Assembly: GCA_022824265.1 (NCBI GenBank)
Contig: JAJEAG010000055.1
Location: 1-64,000, forward strand
Source: Candidatus Poribacteria bacterium
GTDB taxonomy: Bacteria > Poribacteria > WGA-4E > WGA-3G
Reading direction: 5' to 3'
DNA: 64,000 nt
Translations under genes and position numbers: made by a program
Shown: positions 16,649 through 25,871 of the stretch, one piece after another
How the letters are laid out: each line of letters begins with the position of its first letter
How positions within the stretch are numbered: the stretch's first letter is position 1
The notes under the pieces: generated by a model
Database searches by the model: none
Seen by the model: the letters and a program-made list of their open reading frames with translations, nothing else
Told to the model about the DNA's origin: nothing

Positions 16649-16677
16649 TTGACATTTATTATATTATTTGCTAATTT
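16649..16677 (+). promoter_or_regulatory. putative promoter upstream of the protein kinase gene
   Basis: TTGACA at 16649-16654 is followed after 17 bases by TAATTT at 16672-16677. The -10 is weak, but the surrounding AT-rich sequence has several TATTAT alternatives. It lies about 70 bases before the kinase start codon. Confidence 0.4.
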
Positions 16678-16743
16678 CATTAGTATACACAACGCCTCCC
16701 TCACCAAATAATAATTTTAAATACTTTTTAGCGCAATACTGAC

Positions 16744-18738
16744 ATGAAGATTAACGAATTGATATTAGGTAAATATAGACTGCTTGAATTCCTCAATTCA
16801 GGTAGTTTTTCGTCTGTTTTTCGTGCACGCGAAGAAATGACGAATCGTACCGTTGCTCTCAAGGCAATTTCCAGAGATGCTTACCCCGCAGACAGAATGC
16901 GCTATCTGTTAACCGAACTCCAAGCAATGTCAAATATCTGGGGACATCCAAACATTGTTTCAATCCACACTGTTGAACCGGGTAAAGATAAATATCTCGC
17001 TTGGATAGTGATGGAATATATTGAGGGAGATAACCTTCAAAAACTTGTTCAAAAAGGGGACTTGACTTTAACAGATGTCCTAAATATAGGAATCGATATT
17101 TGCAACGGTTTAAAAACAGCCCATGCCCATAATATCCTGCACCGAGATATAAAACCACAAAATATACTACTTACTTCAAAGAAAGAAGCAAAAATAGCCG
17201 ACTTTAGCATCGCTCGTATCTTCGGAGAATCTACTAAATTTGCTGTCACAATGACTGGAACAAGACGCTATATGGCACCAGAACAAAATTATGGGGCTTA
17301 TGATTATCGAGCAGACTTGTATGCAACAGGCTTAGTACTATATGAAGCGATGACAAAACAGTTTCCTTTTTCCGGTGAAGCCGATGAAATAGATAGAAAA
17401 AAAGCCTCTGGAGAAATAGAAAACCTTGAAAAATGTCCAGAGGAATTTAGAAACTTTGCCATAAAAGCACTTCATAGAGAGGTCGATAAACGGTTCCAAA
17501 CTGCGAAGGAAATGTACGACGAACTTGACAGGATACGACGCTGGCAATATGAACAACAAGCCTCTGCGCTGATTGCGGAAAGTGCTGATTCACCTGAAAC
17601 CGAATTGGCAGGCGCACTTGAACGTTGCCGAAAAACATTCAGATTACATATTGATATTGCAGAACAAATCAATCAAAACCTATTCTTCGAAATGCGGAGT
17701 AAGGTTGAAAAAGAGAATCGCGAAAGAGTACAGATACGTATTAAACAACACTACGCAGATGCAATAGAATACGCTCAAAAACAAGATATAGATGGAACAC
17801 TTCGAGAACTTCATAAAGCTCATAACCTCTTTTTACAAGACGCTGAATTTGTTGCACAAGCAGATATACTCTTTAAGGAACTAACCACTATCGTTCCAGA
17901 CTCAAATACACTGACCGTCAATGAAATCGCTGAGTTGATTCAGAAATTGTCTGAATCAGATAAAATGAATCTCCTTAACAGGTTCAGTTTAACTGAAGAA
18001 ATACTTAAGCCAGAAAAACAACCTATACCAGAAGAACAATTTGACGATGAAGTTGAGCAAGAAGAATATGTTAAACCCTATTTATCCAAACATCGAGGAG
18101 GACAATCTGCAGGTGATTATCGTGTCCTTATAGAAGAAGCATCTCCTGAATTTCTGTTGGATAAAGTTCATGAAGATATTCAATACCATCATGAAGAAGA
18201 AGCAGCTTATATTTACCAACAAGCACAAATTTACACCCAACAAGAAAACACACATCAATGTCTCAATCAGTATAAGAAACTGGGGGCTTTTTACCACAGA
18301 CACGCAAGACGTTTCATAAAAATGGACGAGGTAGAACTCGTTGCAAATTGTTATACGCGTGCACGGTTTGCCTATACTGCCTCAAAAAATCACCGCACAG
18401 CAAGGAAAAATGCAAAAAACGGTGCTGTATATTACGTCCATTTGGCACGACAATTAGAGATGCAACGTGCATGGACGGAAGCAGGTAAATCATATATCCT
18501 CGCTGCAGATAACTACCGTTTTGCACAACTTGAACTGGAAGAAGAAAAGTGCGAATCCTCCGCTACCGTTTGCTATTTCAACGCAGCCGAAAGCGCGCAC
18601 CTCAATGGAGATCTGCAAACTGCATACGATTATTGTATGCGTATCCTATCAATCGGAGAGAATCTGCAAAATCCTCCAAGATCTGTTGTTGAAGCACAAA
18701 AATTAGTCGAAGAAATATGGAAAGAAAACACCGGTTGA
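16744..18738 (+). CDS. Hanks-type Ser/Thr protein kinase with helical-repeat C-terminus
   Basis: The kinase domain spans about residues 10-265: K40 (VALKAI), E59, catalytic HRD 133-135 with K137 and N140, then DFS at 153-155 and APE at 178-180. The magnesium-binding DFG is thus DFS, and the glycine loop is degenerate (NSGSFSSV, two of three glycines replaced). Activity is likely but may be altered. Residues 290-664 hold helical, charged sequence with TPR-like helices (YYVHLARQLEMQRAWTEAGK, AESAHLNGDLQTAYDYC), presumably a protein-interaction scaffold. No transmembrane helix separates the parts, so it is a cytosolic kinase. Monocistronic. Confidence 0.9.
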   Translation: MKINELILGKYRLLEFLNSGSFSSVFRAREEMTNRTVALKAISRDAYPADRMRYLLTELQAMSNIWGHPNIVSIHTVEPGKDKYLAWIVMEYIEGDNLQKLVQKGDLTLTDVLNIGIDICNGLKTAHAHNILHRDIKPQNILLTSKKEAKIADFSIARIFGESTKFAVTMTGTRRYMAPEQNYGAYDYRADLYATGLVLYEAMTKQFPFSGEADEIDRKKASGEIENLEKCPEEFRNFAIKALHREVDKRFQTAKEMYDELDRIRRWQYEQQASALIAESADSPETELAGALERCRKTFRLHIDIAEQINQNLFFEMRSKVEKENRERVQIRIKQHYADAIEYAQKQDIDGTLRELHKAHNLFLQDAEFVAQADILFKELTTIVPDSNTLTVNEIAELIQKLSESDKMNLLNRFSLTEEILKPEKQPIPEEQFDDEVEQEEYVKPYLSKHRGGQSAGDYRVLIEEASPEFLLDKVHEDIQYHHEEEAAYIYQQAQIYTQQENTHQCLNQYKKLGAFYHRHARRFIKMDEVELVANCYTRARFAYTASKNHRTARKNAKNGAVYYVHLARQLEMQRAWTEAGKSYILAADNYRFAQLELEEEKCESSATVCYFNAAESAHLNGDLQTAYDYCMRILSIGENLQNPPRSVVEAQKLVEEIWKENTG

Positions 18739-18751
18739 GTCCTTTTATAGA

Positions 18752-18770
18752 AACACCCGGTATGGGTGTT
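18752..18770. terminator. hairpin after the kinase gene
   Basis: AACACCC at 18752-18758 pairs with GGGTGTT at 18764-18770 around a 5-base loop, 13 bases after the kinase stop. No T-run follows, so termination efficiency is uncertain. Confidence 0.4.
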
Positions 18771-18833
18771 CCAAATCACACAAGACCTTGAGTACGTATA
18801 CTGCAGATGGGACAAGAAAATCTCTTAGCAACT

Positions 18834-18965
18834 GTTTATAGTGAAATCCAAAAATATGTCCACACTTCTTGGTAGGTGCGGTTTCTAACCGCACTATTTA
18901 CATAGGTTCGGTTAGGAAACCGAACCTACCAAAGTGTCCAAGTAATTATGAATTTTACTATAAAC
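18834..18965. repeat. MITE-2 element, intact copy
   Basis: 132-bp element with ends GTTTATAGTGAAAT (18834) and ATTTTACTATAAAC (to 18965). Inside are the inverted blocks GGTAGGTGCGGTTTCTAACC and GTTCGGTTAGGAAACCGAAC. In other places this family is interrupted by a MITE-3 element between GCGGTTTC and TAACCGC (see 36030-36238). No ORF. It lies upstream of iolC. Confidence 0.7.
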
Positions 18966-19022
18966 TGAATAACAATGTATGTGGTGTTTGAGTAACAACC
19001 AGGTCGCTCTATTGGTCAGGAT

Positions 19023-20033
19023 ATGGTAGATAGATATGATATTCTTGCAATAGGTAGGAGTTCCATAGACCTGTATTCCAACGATGTTGGGATACCTTTT
19101 CCTGAAATTACGAGTTTTGGAGCATTCGTTGGAGGATGTCCTACAAACATAAGTGTTGGAACACGTCGTCTTGGACTTAAATCAGTCCTTCTCACCGCAG
19201 TAGGTGATGATCCTGTAGGGGAATTCCTGCTTAAATTCTTAAATGATGAAGGTGTTGAAACACAATTCATTGCCAATAAACCTGGGCATCGTACAAGTGC
19301 TGTTGTTCTTGGAATTGAACCACCTGATCGATTTCCACTTATTTATTACCGTGATAACTGTGCAGATATTGAACTCACAATTGACGATGTGATTGCTTCA
19401 CCGATTGCAGAAAGTCGCGCCGTGTTGATTTCTGGAACAGGACTCAGCAAGGAACCCAGTCGAAGTGCTACGATGTATGCAGCAGAACAGGCAAAAGCGA
19501 TGGGAAGTCAGGTATTTCTGGATTTAGATTTTCGGGCAGACCAGTGGCATGACCCACGCGCTTTCGGTGTCTGCGTTCGACCTACCTTATGCAATGTTGA
19601 TATTGCAATTGGAACAGAAGAAGAGATTAAGGCTGCATCTCTCACCGATGTTTCACAGATGTCAATAGAACATTCCCAAATCTCAAATCCTACTATTGAA
19701 GGAGATATGGACATCGCTGTTGCAACAATACTGAACGCAGGTGCTAATGCACTTGTCGTGAAACGTGGTAGTGACGGGGCAGACATCTATCTAAAAGATG
19801 GTGAAATCATACATGCAGAACCTTTTCCAGTTGAAATCTATAACACACTCGGTGCCGGGGATGCATTCGCAAGTGGATTTATCTACGGCATCTTAAACCG
19901 ATGGGATTGGAAAAAAGCAGCCCGTCTTGGCAATGCAACCGGAGCAATTGTCGTCACACGACACGGATGTGCAAACTTCATGCCTACCATGGCAGAAGTC
20001 AATACCTTTGTTGAACAAAGAGGCGGATTATAA
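19023..20033 (+). CDS. iolC: 5-dehydro-2-deoxygluconokinase (PfkB family)
   Basis: 336 residues of a PfkB sugar kinase. The opening VDRYDILAIGRSSIDLYSN and the block FGAFVGGCPTNISVGTRRLGLK are characteristic of IolC, and the ATP/anion-hole motif NTLGAGDAFASGFIYG with catalytic Asp lies near residue 280. It phosphorylates 5-dehydro-2-deoxy-D-gluconate in myo-inositol degradation. It is directly followed, 30 bases on, by iolD, which makes its substrate precursor, so both are probably in one transcript. The ATG at 19023 has a poor ribosome site (GGTCAGGAT). The other pathway genes iolB, iolG and iolJ are not in the window. Confidence 0.9.
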   Translation: MVDRYDILAIGRSSIDLYSNDVGIPFPEITSFGAFVGGCPTNISVGTRRLGLKSVLLTAVGDDPVGEFLLKFLNDEGVETQFIANKPGHRTSAVVLGIEPPDRFPLIYYRDNCADIELTIDDVIASPIAESRAVLISGTGLSKEPSRSATMYAAEQAKAMGSQVFLDLDFRADQWHDPRAFGVCVRPTLCNVDIAIGTEEEIKAASLTDVSQMSIEHSQISNPTIEGDMDIAVATILNAGANALVVKRGSDGADIYLKDGEIIHAEPFPVEIYNTLGAGDAFASGFIYGILNRWDWKKAARLGNATGAIVVTRHGCANFMPTMAEVNTFVEQRGGL

Positions 20034-20063
20034 TTTATTTTGATACATGACAGAGGATTAAAA

Positions 20064-21932
20064 ATGAAAACACGTAAACTTACAATGGGGCAGGCTATAA
20101 TACAATTTCTCAGACATCAATACGTTGAACGTGATGGAATTGAAACGGCTTTCTTTGCAGGTATGTTTGGCATATTTGGACATGGAAATGTCGCAGGCAT
20201 TGGTCAAGCATTGCACCAATATTCAGATGTATTCCGATTTTATCAGACACGCAATGAACAATCAATGGTACACACTGCAGCCGCCTATGCTAAGATGTCA
20301 AATCGGTTAAGCACTTTTGCTTGTACCTCCTCTATTGGACCTGGAGCAACTAACATGCTCACAGGTGCTGCGGGGGCGACCATCAACCGACTCCCCGTGC
20401 TGCTATTGCCGGGAGATATTTTCTCGACACGTTTAGTCGCACCTGTATTGCAGCAGTTAGAATCCCCCAATTCGCAAGATTTCTCAGTCAACGATTGCTT
20501 CAAACCAGTTTCTCGCTACTGGGACCGCATCAACCGTCCTGAACAGATAATTACTGCACTTCCAGAAGCAATGCGTGTACTCACATCACAAGCAGAAACA
20601 GGAACCGTTACATTAGCATTACCGCAAGATGTTCAAGCAGAAGCATACTCATATCCTGAGCAACTATTTGAAAAACGAGTCTATACTATTCCAAGACCGC
20701 GTGCTGATGAAAATCTACGCCAACGCGCAATAGAATGGATTTTATCCAGTGAACGTCCATTGATCATCGCGGGTGGTGGTGTAATATATAGCGAAGCAAC
20801 TGAACAGTTAGCAAAATTTTCAGAACAAACTGGAATCCCTGTCGGTGAAACATTTGCTGGTAAAGGTTCATTGAGATATGACCATCCACAAAACCTCGGG
20901 GCAATTGGTGCAACCGGTACTCCCGGTGCAAATATCGCTGCACGCGAAGCCGACTTAATTATATCCATCGGAACACGACTAAGTGATTTCACAACTGCTT
21001 CTAAGACAGCCTTTCAAAATCCGAATGTTCGGTTTATCAATATTAATATTGCTGAATTTGATGCAGCAAAACACGCTGCCTTACCGTTAGTTGCCGATGC
21101 TCGTGTCACGCTGTCTGAGTTATCTAAGGCTATTGGCACATATCATATCAATAACGATTACGCAACACAGATCGAAAATTACCGAGATGCTTGGGAAGAA
21201 GAAGTCGAACGGCTTTTCCACCTTGATAACCAACCACTACCAAGTCAGAGTGAAGTAATCGGAATTGTTAACGAATTTTCACGTCCGGAAGATGTTATTG
21301 TCTGTGCTGCTGGCAGCCTTCCTGGTGATCTACATAAACTGTGGCGGACTCGTAATCCTAAGCAGTTCCATCTGGAATACGGCTACTCCTGCATGGGATA
21401 CGAAATCGCTGGCGGATTGGGTATCAAAATGGCTGATCCTACTCGCGATGTCTATGTCCTTGTAGGAGACGGTTCATATCTGATGTTAGCACAAGAAATC
21501 ATCACATCAATTCAGGAAAACTACAAATTGATTATTGTGCTAATAAACAACGATGGACACAGCAGTATCGGTGGATTATCAGATGCAACTGGAGCACAAG
21601 GCTTCGCAACCCGATTCCGTTACCGTGACGATAACTCTGGAGAACTTGAAGGAGACATTCTACCCGTTGATCTTGCAGCAAATGCAAAAAGTCTCGGTGC
21701 AAACGTCATAGAAGTATCAACACTTCAGATGTTAAAGGCTGCACTGCAAGATGCAAGAGACGCTGACCGAACAACTGTCGTCAAAATTGATGTTCATTTT
21801 GACACAAGGGTTCCCCAGTACGAATCATGGTGGGATGTCCCTGTCGCAGAAGTGTCAGAAGTAGATACTGCCAAACAGGCATATCAAGACTATGAGGAAG
21901 CAAAGCAGAAAGAGCGATATTTCCTTAGTTAA
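20064..21932 (+). CDS. iolD: 3D-(3,5/4)-trihydroxycyclohexane-1,2-dione acylhydrolase (ThDP-dependent)
   Basis: 622 residues in the thiamine-diphosphate enzyme fold: N-terminal Pyr domain with catalytic Glu in TRNEQSMVHTAAAYAK, central domain (residues ~205-340), and C-terminal PP domain with GDGSYLMLAQEI near residue 468 and the NN end of the ThDP motif near 503. The early TRKLTMGQAIIQFLRHQY is typical of IolD. It opens the inositol-derived ring to 5-deoxyglucuronate. The frame begins at a TTG at 20040, but the ATG at 20064 has AGAGGATTAAAA before it and is chosen. The stop codon TAA is also the first bases of a MITE-1 element. Confidence 0.92.
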   Translation: MKTRKLTMGQAIIQFLRHQYVERDGIETAFFAGMFGIFGHGNVAGIGQALHQYSDVFRFYQTRNEQSMVHTAAAYAKMSNRLSTFACTSSIGPGATNMLTGAAGATINRLPVLLLPGDIFSTRLVAPVLQQLESPNSQDFSVNDCFKPVSRYWDRINRPEQIITALPEAMRVLTSQAETGTVTLALPQDVQAEAYSYPEQLFEKRVYTIPRPRADENLRQRAIEWILSSERPLIIAGGGVIYSEATEQLAKFSEQTGIPVGETFAGKGSLRYDHPQNLGAIGATGTPGANIAAREADLIISIGTRLSDFTTASKTAFQNPNVRFININIAEFDAAKHAALPLVADARVTLSELSKAIGTYHINNDYATQIENYRDAWEEEVERLFHLDNQPLPSQSEVIGIVNEFSRPEDVIVCAAGSLPGDLHKLWRTRNPKQFHLEYGYSCMGYEIAGGLGIKMADPTRDVYVLVGDGSYLMLAQEIITSIQENYKLIIVLINNDGHSSIGGLSDATGAQGFATRFRYRDDNSGELEGDILPVDLAANAKSLGANVIEVSTLQMLKAALQDARDADRTTVVKIDVHFDTRVPQYESWWDVPVAEVSEVDTAKQAYQDYEEAKQKERYFLS

Positions 21933-22200
21933 TACCATTTGGTAGGTGCGGTTTCATGAAGATTAATTTATTCTTTCGGTAATATGAATGTCCCCAAAAC
22001 CTAAGCGCGCTTTGATGAAGATTAAGAATTTAATCGGGTAAATTTTAGTTCCTTTTAGCGTCCGGTGCGGTTAGGAAACCGAACCATAGGTGTCAATTTA
22101 AGGACTAGATTCGTTCGTAGTCGCGCAATTCATTGCGCCTCTTACATTTGGATTAGTATTAAAGTCTCAAAATGTGGTTTTATTTATTAAAATTGGTATA
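21930..22200. repeat. nested repeats: MITE-1 containing MITE-2 and truncated MITE-3 sequence
   Basis: The MITE-1 left end TAATACCATTT starts at the iolD stop codon, and the right end TTATTAAAATTGGTAT lies near 22199. Between them are the MITE-2 start GGTAGGTGCGGTTTC, a MITE-3 start at 21956 (ATGAAGATTAATTTATTC, truncated near 22045), a MITE-2 inner block GGTGCGGTTAGGAAACCGAA and the MITE-1 core GCGCAATTCATTGCGC. This shows successive insertions. No ORF. Confidence 0.65.
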
Positions 22201-22229
22201 ACATATTTCTAAAAGGAGAATCCAAAAGT

Positions 22230-22469
22230 ATGAAAGCATCAGAACTATTAACCAAACTTAAAGAAAGTAAAGCCATTCCGTGTGACAATTGCGAAAACAC
22301 AATCATGGCTGATGAAATGATGAATTTTGCCTTCAAATTAGGAAAACTCGCACCTCACATGGAAAACGCAAATGTAGGTGCCATCACTTGTGTTCAATGT
22401 CAAGTGGACGATCCTGATATTAAGATTACACCGCGCGGACCTGATGTCAAATTTGCTCGCGGAGATTAA
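22230..22469 (+). CDS. small CxxC/CxxC protein, unknown function
   Basis: 79 residues with two cysteine pairs, C18-x2-C21 (IPCDNCEN) and C55-x2-C58 (ITCVQCQV), spaced like a small zinc-binding domain. There is no signal peptide. The start is well supported by AAAGGAGAATCCAAAAGT before the ATG. It ends 45 bases before rlmB and may be co-transcribed with it. I do not recognise the family. Confidence 0.65.
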   Translation: MKASELLTKLKESKAIPCDNCENTIMADEMMNFAFKLGKLAPHMENANVGAITCVQCQVDDPDIKITPRGPDVKFARGD

Positions 22470-22514
22470 CATAAACGCAACCGCTATTGTATACTCATTT
22501 GATGAGGAATCCTT

Positions 22515-23252
22515 ATGTCGGATAAAATAGTCGGTAGGAATCCAGTCATTGAAGCACTCCGTAGCGGTGCGCGACAGATAGAAAAAATCTGGATTGTTCA
22601 AGGTAATGAGCATAAGCGACTTCATGAAATAATAAATGCCGCTAAACGGAAAGGAATTCCCTATCAACGTTGTCCAAGACATCAACTTGATAGAATGCAT
22701 CCGAATCACCAAGGTGTCATTGCTTACATCAGCGAGTTCCAATATGCGGATTTATCCTCCCTACTTAAAAATATTCAGAATAAAAAGGATATTCCGGTAG
22801 TCTTAATCATGTTAGATCAGATCCATGATCCAAGAAATTTTGGTGCGATACTACGCACTGCCAACGCTACGAATATAAACGGTGTGCTAATACCGAAAAA
22901 CAATTCAGTAGAGATTACCACTGCCGTTCACAAAGCGGCAGCAGGAAGTACTGAATATACACCTATTATCAAGGTAACGAACCTTGCCCAAACCATCGAA
23001 AAACTCAAATCCGTAGGAATATGGGTCGTAGGTACTGCTGAGGATGCCGAAATGCAGTACACTGATGCAGACTTTACAGTGCCAACTTGTATCGTTTTGG
23101 GGAACGAGGGTCATGGAATTCGTAGACTGGTTAAGCAAAAATGTGATTATCTCGTACATCTACCGATGTTGGGTCAAATCACCTCACTAAACGTATCTGT
23201 TACAGCAGGGGTACTACTGTACGAAGTTCTCCGACAACGTGCTGCTAAATAA
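22515..23252 (+). CDS. rlmB: 23S rRNA (guanosine-2'-O-)-methyltransferase RlmB (TrmH/SpoU family)
   Basis: 245 residues. The N-terminal substrate-binding domain (1-75) begins VGRNPVIEALRSG and contains HQGVIAYIS. The SPOUT domain carries motif 1 (MLDQIHDPRNFGAILRTANA), motif 2 (VLGNEGHGIRRL) and motif 3 (LPMLGQITSLNVSVTAGVLLYEVLRQ), forming the knotted SAM site. It 2'-O-methylates G2251-type guanosine in 23S rRNA (family knowledge). The start follows GATGAGGAATCCTT. Its 3' end overlaps the convergent radC by 8 bases. Confidence 0.93.
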   Translation: MSDKIVGRNPVIEALRSGARQIEKIWIVQGNEHKRLHEIINAAKRKGIPYQRCPRHQLDRMHPNHQGVIAYISEFQYADLSSLLKNIQNKKDIPVVLIMLDQIHDPRNFGAILRTANATNINGVLIPKNNSVEITTAVHKAAAGSTEYTPIIKVTNLAQTIEKLKSVGIWVVGTAEDAEMQYTDADFTVPTCIVLGNEGHGIRRLVKQKCDYLVHLPMLGQITSLNVSVTAGVLLYEVLRQRAAK

Positions 23253-23994
23253 CACCCTCCTCCTTTAAACTATAAAAAATACCATCACCTATTATTATGT
23301 GATCTAACACTTTGATACCAACATAGTTTCCCGCTTCAATCAACTGCTTTGTTGCTCGTATATCTTCTTGACTCGGTTTCGGATCACCAGAAGGATGATT
23401 ATGTGCCAAGACAATCGAGTTAGCGGACTCCTCAATTGCAAATCGGAAGATCTCTCTGGGATGAAATACGCTTGCATTTAATGTTCCTTCAAATACTGTA
23501 TCCTCAGAAAGAAGTTTTTTACCCCACTGAATCTCATTATCAGCGTCACCAGCGATGCCACGCGTTGTGATACCACCTTTCGTGTCAAGACACATAACGC
23601 AAACGACCTCCTTTCGTAGATCACGCATGAGTGGCATCAACAAATCAGCAACATCGCTTGGAGAAGATATCTTAACACGATCAGCATGTGAACGGGCTAA
23701 ACGACGTCCTAATTCAAAAGCAGCTACGAGTTGTGCAGCCTTCGCAGCACCAACACCTTTGATCGATTCAAATTGTTTCGGACGGTTTTCCGCCATCCGT
23801 TTTAAGTCGTTATTATATTCAGTCAGTATCTGTTCACCGAGTTGGAGTGCTGTAGTTCCTTTGAAACCACTTTTAAGAATAAGTGCTATAAGTTCTGATG
23901 TTTTTAAATGTGAAGGTCCGTGTTTGTATAGTCGTTCCCTGGGTCGTTCATCTTTGGGGAGGTCTTTGATTTTTAATTTGTCAATCTCGTACAT
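23245..23994 (-). CDS. radC: RadC family JAB-domain protein
   Basis: About 249 residues. An N-terminal HhH-like UPF0758 region (RERLYKHGPSHLKTSELIALIL, IKGVGAAKAAQLVAAFELG) is followed by a JAB/MPN+ domain with VLAHNHPSGDPKPSQEDI, the metal-binding JAMM motif. The family role (DNA-repair or deaminase/protease-like) is unresolved. An upstream ATG at 24012 is possible, but the ATG at 23994 is preceded by AGAAAGGAGAGAG, an ideal ribosome site, and gives the usual start MYEIDKLKIKDLP. It is convergent with rlmB (8-base overlap). Confidence 0.93.
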   Translation of the reverse strand: MYEIDKLKIKDLPKDERPRERLYKHGPSHLKTSELIALILKSGFKGTTALQLGEQILTEYNNDLKRMAENRPKQFESIKGVGAAKAAQLVAAFELGRRLARSHADRVKISSPSDVADLLMPLMRDLRKEVVCVMCLDTKGGITTRGIAGDADNEIQWGKKLLSEDTVFEGTLNASVFHPREIFRFAIEESANSIVLAHNHPSGDPKPSQEDIRATKQLIEAGNYVGIKVLDHIIIGDGIFYSLKEEGVI

Positions 23995-24087
23995 CTCTCT
24001 CCTTTCTACCATTTATGAAATTTATATTTTATTAAAGTATAGTTAATTCTGGCACTTAAGGCAAGTGAAATCAGAGGTAAAAAATAA

Positions 24088-24117
24088 TTGACAAAAACGA
24101 TTAAAATCTGATATTAT
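24088..24117 (+). promoter_or_regulatory. promoter directly abutting the Nudix start codon
   Basis: TTGACA at 24088-24093, 18-base spacer, TATTAT at 24112-24117. The expected start point is near 24124, only about 3 bases before the GTG start codon at 24127, which suggests a leaderless mRNA. No Shine-Dalgarno sequence is present. Confidence 0.6.
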
Positions 24118-24126
24118 ACGTTGTAA

Positions 24127-24555
24127 GTGTATTGTTATGATTATCCACGTCCCTCTGTTACTGTTGATATTGTGCTTTTCACGGATGAGTACCCGCATCC
24201 ACAAGTTCTATTAATTCGTCGTAAGAATACACCGTTTAAAGGCTTATGGGCATTACCGGGAGGGTTTCTGGAAATGGATGAAACCCTTGAGACGGCTGCA
24301 CTTCGCGAGTTACACGAGGAAACAAGTATATCAAACGTCCAATTGACACAGATAGGTGTGTTTGGGAATCCAAACCGTGATCCACGCGGACGGGTAATCA
24401 CCGTGGCTTACCTCGGTATAGTAAAATCTGAACAACATATAGTCATAGCCGGTTCCGATGCATCGGAAGTTACATGGTTTCCAACATCAGATTTGCCTCA
24501 AATCGCATTTGACCATAATGAAATCATTCACACTGCATTAAAAAGACTAAAATGA
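24127..24555 (+). CDS. Nudix hydrolase, ADP-ribose pyrophosphatase-like
   Basis: 142 residues. The Nudix box is complete: GGFLEMDETLETAALRELHE followed by ETSI (G-x5-E-x7-REL-x-EE), preceded by KGLWALPGG. The start YCYDYPRPSVTVDIVLF is typical of the family when a GTG at 24127 is used; no in-frame ATG precedes the conserved part. It hydrolyses a nucleoside diphosphate linked to X, probably ADP-ribose or a similar substrate (family inference). It overlaps rhaM by 4 bases, so the two are translationally coupled. A promoter lies at 24088-24117. Confidence 0.9.
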   Translation: MYCYDYPRPSVTVDIVLFTDEYPHPQVLLIRRKNTPFKGLWALPGGFLEMDETLETAALRELHEETSISNVQLTQIGVFGNPNRDPRGRVITVAYLGIVKSEQHIVIAGSDASEVTWFPTSDLPQIAFDHNEIIHTALKRLK

Positions 24556-24884
24556 AACACTTCGGCTTAACAATAAACCTAAAAGATGATCCAAATATCA
24601 TTGAACAATATAAAGTTTATCATCGGGAGGCTTGGTCAGAAACATTAGCTGGACTGAAAGCAGTCGGTATAACAAAAATGAATATATACCTGATAGGAAG
24701 ACGACTGTTTATGGCAATGGAGACCGTTGATACCTTTGATTTAGAACGCGATTTTCCGCGTTATCTTGAACAACATCCAAAGTGTAGAGAGTGGGATGAA
24801 TTAATGCGTACCTTTCAGGAACCTGTTGACGAAGCACAACCAAATGAATGGTGGGCACAAATGGAACCTGTGTTTGAACTATAA
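24552..24884 (+). CDS. rhaM: L-rhamnose mutarotase (DUF718/RhaM family)
   Basis: 110 residues, typical length. Family residues are present: the start (FGLTINLKDDPNIIEQYKVYH), the catalytic His/Tyr region H-x-E-x-W (YHREAW), NIYLIGRRLFM, and the conserved end (PNEWWAQMEPVFEL). It interconverts alpha and beta anomers of L-rhamnose (or a similar 6-deoxysugar). Its ATG overlaps the Nudix stop (ATGA). No other rhamnose gene is adjacent, but a BMC locus of the kind that processes lactaldehyde from deoxysugars lies 23 kb away at 47-49 kb. Confidence 0.88.
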   Translation: MKHFGLTINLKDDPNIIEQYKVYHREAWSETLAGLKAVGITKMNIYLIGRRLFMAMETVDTFDLERDFPRYLEQHPKCREWDELMRTFQEPVDEAQPNEWWAQMEPVFEL

Positions 24885-24916
24885 AATGGTTAGGAAATGA
24901 TAAAATTGGAAAAATA

Positions 24917-25828
24917 ATGACAATTACTTATGACTTCATTGCATTCAGTGGTAGGATTGCAGAAAATAAATGGACTATCGGAATGAAAGCAATTCAAGGG
25001 GAAGTTCCCTTAGACATTGTTATACCGAATATGCAAACATCAGATTCTGAGGATGAGGATATAATCGGTGTTTTAACGAAAGAAGGTATATCACGAGAAA
25101 GCAACGATGTGATGGAACTCTACCGTTATCTACGACAATTAAATCCAAAATCAAATAAAGCATTCGGATATAATGAAGTTGCAATCAGGAACATCCACAC
25201 CCATCTGAATTCTCTACGAATTGACCAGGAACTTCGTGTCCAAATTACTTATTCGGAGCGAAAAGAGAGTTATACTACGGCTTCATATAATATCAAATTG
25301 TTAGGCACCTCGCAGATTCAACATGCGGATTCACAAGTTCCAGCAACTGATATTCCCGAACAAACTGAAATAACTAATACTACTATTCCTGAAGAAGACA
25401 CGCCACAAGAGATACAAAATAAAAGTGAAAAATCCGTTATTCCAAAAAGTTTCTCTACTACGGATACAGAAGTACCTGTATATAAAACAACAAATACATT
25501 AGAAAAATTAATCACTTTTACGCGGACACTGCAGTCTGAATTAAAAGAAACAACGGAAAATCTCGCTATATTGGCTGAAAGAGTCCAATTGTTAGAGGAA
25601 GAACGACAACGTATCCAAGAACAAGATAAACTGCTACAAGACATTTTTGATCAACTCAACCATATGGATAACTTTGAAAAACGCCTTAATTCTCTTGAAA
25701 CTAACCGTCAACAACTTGAGAAGTTACATCATACCTTAGCAACCTACTTTAGAACATCAACCCGGCAGACACAAGCATTGCTGAAAGAAGTCAGTGATGA
25801 ACCGGACGATTTCAACCCAGAAAATTAA
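24917..25828 (+). CDS. uncharacterised protein with C-terminal coiled coil
   Basis: 303 residues in three parts: an N-terminal globular part (about 1-140), an acidic Pro/Thr/Ser-rich linker (140-195, VPATDIPEQTE, PEEDTPQEI), and a long heptad-rich coiled coil (195-285, ELKETTENLAILAERVQLLE onward). No signal peptide or membrane segment. I do not recognise the N-terminal domain. It lies 32 bases after rhaM and 43 bases before the isomerase gene, in a run of co-directional genes from 24.1 to 28.8 kb. Confidence 0.75.
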   Translation: MTITYDFIAFSGRIAENKWTIGMKAIQGEVPLDIVIPNMQTSDSEDEDIIGVLTKEGISRESNDVMELYRYLRQLNPKSNKAFGYNEVAIRNIHTHLNSLRIDQELRVQITYSERKESYTTASYNIKLLGTSQIQHADSQVPATDIPEQTEITNTTIPEEDTPQEIQNKSEKSVIPKSFSTTDTEVPVYKTTNTLEKLITFTRTLQSELKETTENLAILAERVQLLEEERQRIQEQDKLLQDIFDQLNHMDNFEKRLNSLETNRQQLEKLHHTLATYFRTSTRQTQALLKEVSDEPDDFNPEN

Positions 25829-25871
25829 CCCCGACTCAACCCCAAATAAAAGCTGAAAGGAGTGCCGTTTC

